Of a stretch of 64,000 bases of DNA, positions 1 to 12,295 are shown one piece after another. A program made the position numbers and the translations under genes. The notes beneath the pieces are model-generated. The model did no database searches. It worked only from the letters and a program-made list of their open reading frames with translations, and was not told where the DNA came from. This DNA comes from Echinometra lucunter. Taxonomy: Eukaryota; Echinodermata; Echinoidea; Camarodonta; Echinometridae. The stretch lies in assembly GCA_029962745.1 (NCBI GenBank), contig CM057165.1:26902988-26966987 (forward strand). The letters are read 5' to 3'. Numbering within the stretch: the stretch's first letter is position 1; every line of letters starts with the position of its first letter.

Positions 1-3000
1 TTTATTCCGTGAAAGTTTATAAGAACATTTTCACTTTCTAGATCCTATTTTTAGTGGAAATGGGAAGTGAGGAAAATTTTGCCGTTGGTGTGATCAAACA
101 CCACGAATCTACAACAAACAAAGCACCAGAAATGAATAACAAATTAACAATAACAAACAAAGCCAGAGAAAAGTACATAAAAGGTGATTTTCCAGCAAGG
201 CTTGAAAATGACAAATTAGCCGACATGAATATTTGAATTCGGGTTCATTTCAGGATAGACGATTAATAAAAGAATAAATTTAAAAATTCTCAAAACAGAC
301 TAATGTTTTTTTTTTCTTCTTCTTTTCAAAGTTGAGATACTTCTTCAGATGATATCAAGTTAATTGAATCAATAATGAAATAGAACAACGGTTCTAAATT
401 CGTCTTCTAATGTCTCTTTTAAAGAGAGGCGTTAAAGAAAATGAGAGTCATTTATACATATTGTATGAGTAGTTCATGAAATTATTTTGAAGAGCCTGCA
501 TTGACCCGTTCTCATAATAATGTAAAGTGTCCGACTGATAAAGATTTGTCTATCAATTATCCTGAAATTCTCCAACACTCAAAGACGAAAACAAAACAAC
601 AAACAAACAAACAAAGCTACATATTTTTTTTTTTTACGAGTTCCTTAAGACTCGAAAAGTAAAGACGGTTGACAAAAGATTGTTAATGGGTTACTTGTTT
701 CTAGCATGTCTAAGGGCCTGAGGAGTATAATAATACGTTTTTGAATTGTCATATTTTTTCAGCCCAGCATCAGTTGTAACAGAGATATACTCTTTACTTT
801 GCTTTGCACAATAGCATGCATTATGAGGACAGGAAAAGAACAGGAGGGATCAAGTCAAACAATTCAACCACGAATCAATGAATGATCATATACTTCCTGC
901 CTCGACAGGATGTTATAAATTGCGAGTTATAATTCTTTTAATCGCCCAGAGAAAACTCGCCCAATTTTCATACATATCACATTTGTCTGAGATTAGAAAT
1001 GTCATCTTTAAAATGAGACTGTAAATCGCACCTTTGATCTCTACTGATGGAATCTTAGGATCATGTTCTTTGGGCGTATGTAAATCGCTTGGATTAAATG
1101 AAATAGACTCTAAAGGATTTTCACATCTTTTTAGTTGTTTCATGACTAAGTTCATACGCAGGAAGTTGGAGTCTAGACCCTTAATCTGGAAGTGCTAGAC
1201 CAGAAGACTTTCAGGCTCGGGTTTTATTTCCTCTTTGCTAACAAACAGTACTATACACCCATATTTTCAATCCTTCATAATTTTTGTGCATGAAACACAT
1301 TAAGCTTTACATTTTTTATGTTTGTATATGGTAATGCTCTGCACTTTGTATTTCTTTACTAAGAGAAGATCCCCATGTTTTAAGATAACATAATATGTTC
1401 TTGTCTGCACCTTGATCAAAGTAAGTTGCTACAAATCACAAAACAACTACAGTTACGTAAGTATACAGGCCTATAACAATCATTAAAATCTAGAAAATTT
1501 AAATAGACCTACTATTTAATACCAGGATATTTCGAAGAACTGTAATTTGATGTCAACACCCTTAAGCTTATACGGGGTTCAAATTACCCTTTAAACGTTA
1601 CGTAATGATCCGGTGACTAGCTATTGTTGAATTTACTACGATTGCGGGGAGGTACGAGACACAACAAAAGGCAGGATGTGTACTAGAGCGGAAAGGACGC
1701 ACCTGCTTTTCTGTGTTTATAGCCTTGTCAAGCAAACTATATTAACTGCAGTATTATAGTAACAAAATAATGTCAAGCAGAAGTAGTTTCTTCCATTAGT
1801 TTGGGGTTTGAAAATACATGCACATTCAATATCTAAATGAATAAATTCGAATTATGTATGTTGCAGGGAAATTTCAAGTCTTAGGCTACGCAGTTTTGCT
1901 GCTTCTTTGAATCTCAGCAGATTATTATAATAAGACATTAATCAATTCCTATTTTATTCTCATCAATAATTTCCAGTCATCTAGCAACTAATTCAATTTA
2001 GAAAGCTCAGATAGGCTTCCTTTATGACCATTATGGAGAAAAATATAGAATCGGGGCATCAATCAAAATATTTTCATGTGACTCTACGCAAAAGTGTCTG
2101 TGAAAATAGACTACCAGTGGGAGTAGTACTGTTTACAAGGATTGCGTGGCGGGAAGAGAGGGTCATCAGGAGGGCAGATTCTACTACGCACTGGTATAAA
2201 CATGGCGTAGCATGCAAGGTGCATATGCTTGAGCATCCACATACCACGCCGTATAGATTTCGCGCGTTTTTTTATCCTTATTATATCACAGCTCCTGTAA
2301 CAGGCATTGTGTTTATTGAAATTTTGTTGATGTCTGTCTAATAGGGCCATTGCCCGTATTCAGTATAGCATCCTAAAGTCGGTAAAGTGTCAAATGCGAT
2401 AGAAGAGAGTTGTACATGTATTCATTGATTTTCTAGCAAAATATCGCTTCGATCGTTTTTAAGTCATTCACTGACAGGAAATTCGTGCATTAAATGTCAC
2501 ACGTGACGTAACGATGACGCATACATCCTACTCCTAGGCTACATGTCTCGTTTGATAGCCACATTTTCCATTAAACTATAAATGTTATATACAAGTATTA
2601 TAGTCCTGTCCTTGAACTTTGGAAAGGTAAACATAAAAAACGAAGAGAATTCTAGAAAGTGCCTAGACAGGCACTTTTGATATTCATATAATAATAATAG
2701 TAATTCTATGCTTTCGTAAACCTGACATCTTTTCTATGAGCAATTGTGCAATGACTTGTAGAACAAAATAAAATAAAAGTCTTCTGATAATGGCACGTAT
2801 TTTTGTTATGTGACCATGAACGCATTACTATTTGGGGGCATTAACGATTAACTTGATGTAATGAAACATAGTTAAATAAAGAAGACTATGTTATTTGGAT
2901 TTGCTACGATAATAACATGTAAAGAGGCTTACTTGTAGTTAGAATGGTTTTCAATATGCATGGATTACTAAAGTAAAGGTTAGCATTGTATTACGGTTTG

Positions 3001-6000
3001 AAAAACTCTGTATTGGGGCCTATGCCATCGCAAATTGCTTCTGCATCATTGTCATATATGATCTACCTACTTTTCACCTGAATAGAATTAAGTGTCGTGT
3101 GACCCTGATTCAATGATAGTTGCAACATAATTTATCGTAAAATGTGTCCATGTATTTACCTCGTGACTCGTACCATTACCCCGCTGATACAAGGCGTTAT
3201 CTATCAGGTGTACTCGATATATTATTTTAGGTCTGATCCATGGTCATGAAGGAGTTATTATAATAGCAGGGAAATGTAATTGGCAATAGCAATATGGTTT
3301 CCTTTTTGTCTGCCCTTAACAGTCAAGGGCCTTTTAAATCAATCTGTTCAAGACAAATGCTTCACGAGTATTTTGCCATTTACTATGTACTTTAGAATCT
3401 GAATGTGTATTTCTGTTCACTTGGATATATTCAGATGAGGAAGGACAGGCTCCTACATTTAGATAGGATTACCCGATGATATCCTGTACATAGAAAGGAA
3501 GACAGACTACAATATCTGCATGAACTGATGAAGGATTGCTGGTGTTGATTGCCTATTACAATCAAACTCATGGGGGGGGGGGTTAATTCTTCAATAGTCA
3601 ATGAATTTACACTCGTCAATATATTGTATTTAAAAAAAAAAACCCACCAGATTCACGGCTACACAAGTATCTGCCGTTAAGTTGTGAAGGAAGAAAGGGA
3701 AGTAAATGGAAATTCTACGATTTATAAATTTCGCAAAAACATCGAAACGTTGCCAATGCCGTTTTCAAAAGGAATAGAAAGTGAAAGAAAGCATGCGGAC
3801 GCAGATAGCCGGGGATGGTCAGTCACCATCGCACGCCTTCTGATATCATGTGTGGACATACTGTACATATAGGCATGTCTGCTTCCCGGTACATGCAATT
3901 CCTTCATTCCGAGAATTTTTGTATCATTCTTGTTTATCGACATTTAGTTTCTTTTTATTTCTTCCGTTTGGGCTAATACTACATGTATATCGTTTTGTAG
4001 GATACGATTCGGAGTCACGACTTCTTGCGCAGTTCAGTATTAAAAATCATTGACTCACAAACAAAGCATTTAAAATTCAATATCTAGTTTCATGTAAAAC
4101 ATAATAACAAAGAAACATTCACGATACACGATTTCCCTCACCATATGGCAAGCGTTTTTCATTGCTTGGGGCATTAATATAAAGGAAGTGGGGACGAGAA
4201 AACAGCGTACGTGCTCGAGAACTCAGAGGTCAGCGATACTTCCGCCGAGCTGTCGGTAAATCAGGGACGAAGTGATTTCCGATGAGGACCACGAAAGGTT
4301 TTTTACGAGGTCGATTGAGGGGGGCATGATTATCAGGAAGCGAATGAGTAATTGGATAAAGAAATACATCTGATGAATTAGAATATCAATACAATTACAA
4401 TTCATCACACTAAGTCCTAAAAGAATAAGCCATCACGTAGCCTGTACTAAATTAATTGGACTGCATTAATGTAAATAAAATACAGTCATGCACACCCCAC
4501 ACAGAGTTACACCGTACATAGTTCTCCGGATTTCTCTCTATGTACTTTTCGAGTCATACATAGATTGTGTCATGTGCGGCCTCATATCATTAACATACAC
4601 ACAATGTCATCTCATTATCGACCTTGGCGTGTGCCTACATGAAAGATATCTTGAGTTCTGATATCAAACGGTGATGACGAGAACCATCACCCCCCCCCCC
4701 CCGGAATTTCGCTTAGAACTACATGTATCAGAATTCAAAAGTATCCTCCATGACCTCTCTTTCGTTTGGCTCCTACATCTCCTTCACTCAGGCAATGGCA
4801 CATCCACAACACAAAATCCCAATCAATATTCTTTCCATTCAGTCACTTTACCTACTGGACATCCAAACATTCCAGCATAATCATTCATTCATGAATATTC
4901 TCCAATCAGTCATACTGACTATTCCTTCGCTTTTGCAAACAATCACTCACTCATTATCAGTCACGAATCTCGAAGATCGCCCTTCCCTAATCACGAAACG
5001 CCATTCACAGATTCATTCTCTTAAAAGCTCAATTTAATCAGAGCAGTCAATCACATCAGCGACATTTGAGAAGAAAAATATTTCAGTCATAAATTCAGGT
5101 ACGTGTACATCTCAATATGGATGACACTTTTCTTTTTTTTTAATAAAATAACGCAGGAACAGAAATTTGTTCATGATCATGATTTGTACAGTCATACATA
5201 AGTTAATCACACAGTCATCTTATTGAATAACGATATTCAAAAATACTTGGTCCTCAAAACACGGAGAGGAATCAACAATATGAAAATTGTGCAGTAAACA
5301 TTTTCTTTTTTTGTGTGAGTTTGACTTGAGTAACCAAATTCCACAGCCAATATCAGGGTTACAAACATATTGTCTATCAATTCATATATCAAGTGGAATT
5401 AAAAAAAAAAAAGAGGAAAAGTGAAAAAAAAAATGAAGTGGACAATCGCTCACGAATGTCAGTGTCATTCAATAAGAATTGGAGTTTCATAGTCGCCAAA
5501 CTCATGTACATTTGATATTTAGGAAAAAAGTAAAGAATGACTTCACTTTTCCAAGCAAATTCCCGCCCACGTATGGTAGGATATTCATGGCTATTGGCGC
5601 GTATCCCGTTAACTGTGGTTTTTACGATTCAACAGAATTGTGCGGGAAACCGTAGCACCGGAAATCTACTAGGAAAAACAAGCGTGATACGAATACCATT
5701 AAGAACATCCGTTATGACACACAAGTTTTAGTATGATTTCCAATGCTTAAATGTACTTCCCTTTTATAAGAATTTTACCACACACATGGGCGAAAATACT
5801 AAACAATCAAAGATGAAAAGAATATCCAAAGCTATTTGAAAATGTAATTTAGAGATGTGAAGTTTGAAAATACTGGACAAACTTATAGAAACTTTATATC
5901 TGCACTTAGTGGTTTAAAGCGGTACTTTCCATCAGAATAAACGAAAGTAGTTATCTAAAAACTGATATGATATAAAGTAGGGCGGGTGCCACACAGAGGG

Positions 6001-6649
6001 GCTTTTGATTGTGAAACATTCCGTACGTGTTTAGTAGTCTAGTGTACACAAAGACAAGGTCCGCGTGACCTAGCCAAAGATCGCCCTTTGTTCACCCCTG
6101 GTGCAGGCCACGCCTCAGCCAAGTCATCATGCCAAACAAAGCAAACAATAGCTGATTCAGGTTACTACTTATACTAACAATATGCATTGTGTTACGCAAG
6201 AAAAGCCTGGCGTCATTACCCAAACCTGGATTTTAAACGGTTCTGTGAAATGGCCGAGATGGAGAATTGTTTTGTGGGAATAAACTCACTTTGCAATTAA
6301 CATCATACACGTAAAAAAGCCCACCCCTCCCAATTTCGACAAAAAATATTGCACTGACATTGTCGAAATAAAATTTAAAATGGGAACTAGGAAATGGAAT
6401 TTGGACACTTAGCGAAAGGCAAAGAGGTATTCTTAATCTTAAACATTAATGAAAAATGCATAATTCTAAAGCAAAAACAACAGAGATTTGTGTAACAGAA
6501 TTGTAGCTCCAATAGTCCATTTGTAATCATGGTAATCGAATCAGTTCGTTCACTGTGTTAGTCCCTTGGAATATGCAGAATTTAAAGAGTATCATCCAAA
6601 CTAAAGACTCCGTATTACGAGTTCTTAATACTTTAGTCCGTTTTGAAGG
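1..6649. other. No recognisable gene
   Basis: This stretch is AT-rich and I found no exon or domain I could name on either strand. The open frames present are at most about 105 codons (the longest at 2024-2341, plus) and lack recognisable motifs or convincing splice sites. Local low-complexity features are a short CAAA repeat near 598-617, a poly(G) run near 3571, a poly(C) run near 4690 and A-rich tracts near 5401-5432. It could be the distal regulatory region of the IER gene, an intron of a gene outside the window, or plain intergenic DNA. Confidence 0.5.
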
Positions 6650-6701
6650 TTAATTTGTCCCAATTGAAAAGTCAGTTGTGGCAGTGAAGATTTGCCAATC
6701 A

Positions 6702-7550
6702 TTAACATGCAGCAATGACTGCAGCAGCCTGTATAGTCTCGAATGGTCTGCTATGTGTGCTGAGTGTCGTGTAGGACGGAGTGGTGTTTGATGAATTATC
6801 TTTCTCCTCGACATAGCCAGATAGTTTGTTGTTTCCAGGCTCGCCAGCAAGTCCATGAAAACCAGCTTTGAATATGTCCACTAAAGTCGAGATAGAGCTC
6901 TGAGCACCGCAGTCCGGTGAAGAAACAGTTTGACATTGTGAGTCGACTTTGACGCGCTTGGGAACGATTGAATCGCAGGCTTCCTCTGTCTCTGTTCTTT
7001 TCCTCTTCACGCTAGGGACGGTGAGACATGTCGTTGTTATACAAGCTTCAGGGGTTGAGTTTTGAGAAACATTGCTGAAAGCTACTCGATCACAGTCAGT
7101 ACCCTGATGTACATTATTTTCCAGCTTTGCATTTTCAGTATTCTCGTACTGGCAATGTCCAGATGGGGCGACATTTTCTTTGTCCGCGGTGACAATTTGT
7201 TCTACCACTACCCGGCTGTTCTCATTTTCGCAGGCCGAGTTTCCCGCGGTTTCATTGTCCTCCAACTCGTCGCTTTCCTCGTCGTAATTTGGCTCTTGAT
7301 CAGCATTCTCTTCGTCGTTTTCCCAGTCAGGAGACTCAGTGCAGTCATCGTCCATGGTAGATTCGGGTTTACTTTGTTCCAGGGCGATATGTCCAGGCAT
7401 TCTATTGCACATTTCCTCGTAATAGTGAATTCTTGCAGAGTGTAGCACAGAGGCAACGAGGAGATTTTTGCGGAGATTAATTCCGCCACGTTGACGACGA
7501 GAGCCGGCTATTTTGTTGATGGACATGGTGATAAGTTTCTGTGCCTCCAT
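6702..7550 (-). CDS. Immediate early response protein, IER2/IER5 family
   Basis: A single-exon 282-residue protein. Residues 1-46 carry the family hallmark: a Met-Glu start, an amphipathic stretch, then an RRQRGGINLRKNLLVASVL block and HSAR, matching the N-terminal domain of vertebrate IER2 and IER5. Residues 65-112 are strongly acidic. Residues 182-201 contain two basic clusters (KRKR and PKRVK) that look like a bipartite nuclear signal. Residues 223-235 (LVDIFKAGFHGLA) resemble the conserved C-terminal IF..F.GL motif of IER5. Vertebrate IER2/IER5 genes are also intronless, nuclear, growth-factor or stress induced, and IER5 works with PP2A and HSF1 (family knowledge). The ATG at 7550 is chosen because the conserved block begins right after it. 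The sequence cannot separate IER2 from IER5; a single invertebrate co-orthologue is likely. The upstream region has inducible-promoter motifs. Confidence 0.85.
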   Translation of the reverse strand: MEAQKLITMSINKIAGSRRQRGGINLRKNLLVASVLHSARIHYYEEMCNRMPGHIALEQSKPESTMDDDCTESPDWENDEENADQEPNYDEESDELEDNETAGNSACENENSRVVVEQIVTADKENVAPSGHCQYENTENAKLENNVHQGTDCDRVAFSNVSQNSTPEACITTTCLTVPSVKRKRTETEEACDSIVPKRVKVDSQCQTVSSPDCGAQSSISTLVDIFKAGFHGLAGEPGNNKLSGYVEEKDNSSNTTPSYTTLSTHSRPFETIQAAAVIAAC

Positions 7551-7724
7551 TTTAGTTAGTAGGTTTAGTATATTCCACGGACAAAATGTTCAAATGCTTG
7601 GCAATCTGTCTTTAATAGTGATTCTCGTAATCCTAAGTCACGTAGTATTCCGATATTCGAAAGTGCGTGGTTATGCCAAGCAAGTCTGGTAGTGTAATGA
7701 ATGAACCCGACCGTTACTCACGAG

Positions 7725-7896
7725 GGTTTTATTCAACGTCCGGCTTGACGTCATTCAATCAATTAATCGACCAATCGCGGGCTCGCATACTAAAAATAGG
7801 CATTATACTGAACACGTGTACGTGCTAGTCATAGCTCGTTCGACCAATCAGAGACTGCCTAGGGATGAGTCGCAAATTATCATCACAGTGACGTCA
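7725..7896 (-). promoter_or_regulatory. IER promoter: two CREs, MEF2 site, E-box, CCAAT boxes
   Basis: Upstream of the IER start codon, reading away from the gene, are: an AATAAAA TATA-like element at 7727-7733; a perfect palindromic CRE (TGACGTCA) at 7746-7753; CCAAT at 7771-7775; a perfect MEF2 consensus (CTAAAAATAG) at 7790-7799; an E-box CACGTG at 7813-7818; a second CCAAT at 7844-7848; and a second perfect CRE at 7889-7896. An SRF-like CArG with one mismatch lies at 8090-8099. CREB, MEF2 and SRF are the usual drivers of immediate-early genes, so the cluster fits this gene. The transcription start would fall near 7700 if the TATA-like element works. Function is inferred from motifs only. 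Confidence 0.65.
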
Positions 7897-7900
7897 CTAA

Positions 7901-8908
7901 TCCTTTGTGATGGGCTCTCGGAATTTCCACGGGGCAACGTCATTGTATCGTTATAAACACAACATACACTTTGCGTATGGGGAACCGGTAGCTAGGAGGT
8001 AAAGTCCCATTATGCTTGAACGTCAGTAAGCTAAGGTCAATTTTGTGCCTCTCTTGCCAAGCCTAGACACGTTTTTGAAATTCAAGGGACCGTATTTGGG
8101 GAACGGCAAATGAGTAACGTGTTCCGATTTGTTTTGGATCGTTTGTGCATGATAAAGCCTGGTGCTATTTTCAGTCGCTCAATTTTTTCAGCATTGAATC
8201 CCGTGAATTTTGTTTTTGAAATGTTTCGAATTCTTGGTTACTAGTTACCTTTTGGCTTTTTATTCTCGGTTAGGCCCACAGGAATGAAAACTGAAAACTT
8301 AACTTTATTCTATCTACCCATCTTTATTCTAATTATAACCTTATGCAAACATAATTATGCCTATTACATGAAGGTCATACCATCTAGTCATTTAGGCTTT
8401 ATATTCACCCATCGATCCATCTATCCATCTAAAAAAAAATACGTCTTTCAAATTTGAATAGATTGTGGTTATTTGTTATATCAATGCCTATGGGATTTCC
8501 ATCTGACTTTTCTGTGATATTAATATGTATTCCAATGAACAACGTTGTCCTCATAATAATGAAAATAATATCTATACGGAGGTCATGTGATAATGACTAA
8601 ATCATATACAGTGTATTATAAATTGTCCGATGAGCAGAACATAGAACAACAAAAACAAAAAAACGACATTTTCGTGGACGTGGAAATCTGAATATCACCG
8701 CCATGACTCATCAGACAATGAGATATTTGATCAGCTTTCTATCACTGTAGAATTCCATGCATGACGAAATGGTATGTCACTATTACCCTATTACCACGAA
8801 TGAACAAACGGAGCTGGGACGATCGGGATTTGTATCATCATAAATTTCGATAAGTGGGTTGATACATTGTTTCTGAACTATTTTGGAATCAGTTGCAATT
8901 TATTGATA
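7901..8908. other. Intergenic, no gene seen
   Basis: No coding signal or repeat boundary stands out here. There are a few short tetranucleotide stretches near 8400-8430 (ATCCATCT type). The part nearest the IER promoter may contain further upstream control sequence, for example the CArG-like motif at 8090. Confidence 0.5.
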
Positions 8909-9885
8909 GTATTTGGCAGTGGCGGCACCAGGATTGTTAAAGTGGAAGGGCAAAGGGAGGGCAAAAGAAAATGTTGGGGGGGGGGCAGGGGCAGTCAATT
9001 TTTTTTTTTTGCGTGTATGGAAAAACCGAGCGTGAAGCGCGAGTTTTAGTCGCCAGCCTAAATCCACTTTGAGGAGTGGGGGGGGGGGGGGGAGGGGGGA
9101 TAATTGAATTTTTGGATGAATTTTTTTCCTCTTACACACATTTCAATATCAATTTTGCAACCGTTTTTTTTTCTAATAATTTTCGAATAAATATTCTGAA
9201 ATATGACGAGCGAGTGAAGCGAGCAAGCCAAAAATGGCCACTTTTCTTGTTTAAATTGCATTTTAGAAAAGAAATTATAAAATATGATGAGCGAGTGAAA
9301 CGAGCGAGCCACAAATAACTACTTTTTTTGTTTTCAATCGCATTTTCAAATTGAAATTCTAAAATATGATGGTTGTTTATGATAGATATTCAAAATTTCT
9401 ACTAACTGATAAATAAAAATATATTTTCCTCCTTAAAAAGTGAGGGGTATATTTGTACACATCATCCCCCCCCCCTCTCCAAAAAGTATGGGGGATATAT
9501 CCCCCATCCCCCGCCACCCGGGATTTACGCCATTGCTTTTAGTGGCCCCAATAAACATTTTTCTGTTACACTTGATATAGAGAGAATTTTTTTGGGTAAA
9601 ATCAGGTAATGCTAAATGGAGCAAAGATATTGATCAAAACTAGATCATGAATTGAACAATAGTGTGCGAGGAAGCCAACAGCAGCTGAGTGAGAAAATTT
9701 TCAAGTTTTGAAGAGCGGAAAATGGTATTTTATAGCATTTCACAGCTGGAATATGATACTTATGACAACATCTACTTATTTACAAATTACTGTATAATTT
9801 TTCTTTTCAGTCCTCAAAATTTCGGGGGAGGGGGGGGGGGGGGCAAAGCTTCCCCCCCCCCCTTGGTGCCGCCACTGGTATTTGG
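8909..9885. mobile_element. Non-autonomous hAT-like transposon with perfect 8-bp TSD
   Basis: The element runs 8917-9877 (961 bp). It begins CAGTGGCGGCACCA (8917-8930) and ends with the exact reverse complement (9864-9877). Both ends are flanked by the identical 8-bp duplication GTATTTGG (8909-8916 and 9878-9885). CAGTG-type termini with an 8-bp target duplication are the signature of the hAT superfamily. The interior has no transposase reading frame. It contains poly(G) runs near 8977, 9079 and 9825, poly(C) runs near 9465 and 9852, and two copies of a GAGCGAGTGAA(G/A)CGAGC motif near 9208 and 9290. The intact duplication suggests a fairly recent insertion. Confidence 0.85.
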
Positions 9886-10456
9886 ATAGATAACGGACCA
9901 AACCATATTGCTATTAGGCTACATGGTTGTACGTGAATTAATCAATCAGTTTTTACAGGCTTAACATAGAGATTAGAGTCAGCGTAAATAGACAGATTAA
10001 TCCTCGACAGACTTACAGGGATCGCGGAACCGGGAGGGGGGCTGCAGTCCCCCCCCCCCCCCCCGCTTCTTTGAGTAGACACGTTGGCCTATGTACAAAA
10101 AGGCGGAAATGATTATCCTACTTTGTACGCTCAGCCCCCCCCCCCCCCCCCTTTCAAAAACGCTCCGCGGCTTCTGGACTATGGATATGAGATTGAAGAC
10201 AATCAAAATTAAATGAAAGAGCACAATCGCTACTTACTTCAGCATAAGATACAATAAATTCTGCGTATTCGGAAGAGGGAAATGATGCGTTTCGAAAGAA
10301 ATCCTTACATAGGAATTAAACAGTCATGTTTCTGAGAAGATAAAGTGAGAGTTCCCGTGATCATTTCCAGGAATTTATATTGACCGGTAGATGGGGCTCT
10401 TCTGAAATCATGAATCCCCTGCATAAAGCACAATGCAGTGTGGAGATTCTTCTTGG

Positions 10457-10457
<1 letters not shown>
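9886..10457. repeat. Intergenic DNA with poly(C)-bounded repeat remnant
   Basis: No gene is seen. Around 10020-10165 a short block starts with a GC-rich CGCGGAACCGGGAGG segment followed by poly(C), and ends with poly(C) followed by a CCGCGG-containing segment that is partly complementary to the start. The anatomy (GC-rich ends plus homopolymer G/C) is like the hAT-like element just upstream, but I cannot define a target duplication. Confidence 0.4.
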
Positions 10458-10488
<31 letters not shown>

Positions 10489-10570
10489 CATACATACATA
10501 CATACATACACACATACATACATACATACACACATACATACATACATACATACATACATACATACATACA

Positions 10571-10648
<78 letters not shown>
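10458..10648. repeat. Compound microsatellite (TA)n(CATA)n(TA)n
   Basis: A run of TA dinucleotides (to about 10488) passes into about 28 CATA/CACA tetranucleotides (to about 10598) and back into TA dinucleotides. Open frames translating as alternating Tyr-Ile, His-Thr or Met-Tyr-Val-Cys across it are artefacts of the simple repeat. Confidence 0.95.
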
Positions 10649-10652
<4 letters not shown>

Positions 10653-11059
10653 AAAGAAAAGGAGTTCACAACATACTATGTATGTATATTTGATTGGTTA
10701 TTCTTTGGCACAGCGGAAGAGTGTTTAGCTAAGTAAATACTCTTATGATGCAAATACCAAGATATCAATTTAATTATTGTATTTTGTCATACAAGTCCAC
10801 TGAAGAAGATACTGCAAAAAAGAAAAAAAAAACGTATAAAGTGGCAAAATATCAACAGGTTTATCTGTTCGTAATGATAATCTTTCTGTATATAAAGTGC
10901 TTAAAGGAAATATGCTACGATTTTTTTGTTTAAAATACATATACTCTTTATCATGGTAAAAGTGATAACTGTTCATCAAAATATGCGATGGGCCTATTAG
11001 ATATCTAGATTATTGTCCCCTCGCTTGCCGAATTCATTCGCTTTCCAAACCATCCTGTA

Positions 11060-12000
11060 TCTAAATATGATACGAGCGAGCGAGGAAAAATATATATACT
11101 CCTTTTCATGGTTGAGGTGATTATTCTTCATCAAAGTACATGATGGGCCGAAAGGTATCTAAATTATATATCTGGTCACCTCTCTTGCCCAATCTCGTAT
11201 TTGAATATTATACGAGCGAGCGCAGCGAGTGAGGAAAAATATAGACATTTTTCATGTTATTTCGTCGAAATACACTTTGGCCAGTATTCTATATCTATAT
11301 CATATATTCGATCACCTTGCTTGCCGAATTCAATTGCTTGCAAAAACTATCCTGTATCTAAATATTATACGAGCGAGCGAAGCGAGCGAGGACAAAATAT
11401 ATACTCCTTTTCATGGTTGAGGTGATTATTCATTCTCCATCCAAATACACGATGGGCCGAAAGGTATCTAAATTATATTCCAAAACGATCCTGTTTTTTA
11501 TTATTATACGAGCGAGCGCAGCGAGCGAGGAAAAATATGCACTCTTTTTCATGCCATTTCGTCAAAATACACTTAGGCCAGTAAGATATCTAAATCATAT
11601 ATTCGGTAACCTCACTTGCCGAATTCTTTTGCTTTTCCTAAACGATCCCGTATGTGAATGATATACGAGCGAGCGCAGCGAGCGAAAACACCATTTTCCA
11701 TAGAATGAGTGTCATTTTGTCATCAAAATACATTTAAACATATAAGATATCCAAATTATGCATTCAATTGTCTATTTGCTAAAAAAAAAAGAAAAAAAAA
11801 AGCGAAACCATCCATCATCTATACGAGCGAGTGCAGCGAGCGAGGCAAATTATACACTCTTCTCAATGGTAGAATTCTGATTTCGTCATCAAAATACACT
11901 CCTTTAAGATATCTAAATAATATTCGATCACCTATTTGCCAAATATTTGGGCACCTCGCTTGCTGTTTCTACCAGGGCGAAGCGAGCGACCGACAAACTA
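11060..12000. repeat. Higher-order tandem array with GAGCGAGCG boxes
   Basis: About seven copies of a box reading ACGAGCGAGCGNAGCGAGCG occur near 11070, 11211, 11368, 11508, 11664, 11822 and 11975. The spacing is about 141, 157, 140, 156 and 158 bp. The sequence following the box alternates between two types: one with TCATGGTTGAGGTGATTATT and GATGGGCCGAAAGGTATC, the other with TTTCGTC(A/G)AAATACACTT(A/T)GGCCAGTA. The first four boxes therefore form a two-unit higher-order repeat of about 297 bp. The long open frame through 11709-12623 is produced by this array plus low-complexity DNA and is not a gene. Confidence 0.75.
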
Positions 12001-12024
12001 ATGCTATATTTTCTATAAACACTG

Positions 12025-12290
12025 TAGATTCCAGTCTGGACTCGATGCATGGAGGGCTGAGTAACCCGATTACTGGACGACCCCATCATCATGGTACACT
12101 ATCGTCGGTATACAGAAAGCGCGCCAATTGCGTAATATCAAAACTTGCCAAGGATGATGAAGAATCAAGCAAGAATACCCGACAAAGTACAGCCGCGACA
12201 GCCCCTCCTGATCCGACGTGGTCCATCATCCCCCCCCCCCCCCCCCCGACTCAACGTCTGCACCGTATCCGCGCAAGCATAACCTCGGAA
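12025..12290 (+). other. CpG-rich open segment, possible orphan exon
   Basis: Between the tandem array and a pyrimidine tract lies about 265 bp of normal-complexity, CpG-rich sequence with an open plus-strand frame. It encodes a hydrophilic peptide (Ser/His/Lys/Asp rich, containing SNPITGRPHHH and KLAKDDEESSKN). It follows an AG that could be a splice acceptor. It could be a lone exon, a pseudogene piece or a transposon coding relic. I do not recognise the peptide and cannot connect it to other exons. Confidence 0.25.
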
Positions 12291-12295
12291 CCTCT

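Noticed and set aside
2024..2341. 105-residue plus-strand open frame as a gene
   Set aside because: No motif, no splice context, and a comparably open antisense frame; likely chance.
7062..7489. Other-frame open frames over the IER gene, including a hydrophobic 127-residue plus-strand one
   Set aside because: They lie inside the IER coding sequence; the IER frame has clear family motifs.
10305..10728. Several open frames of repeating Tyr-Ile, His-Thr or Met-Tyr-Val-Cys
   Set aside because: Translations of a compound microsatellite.
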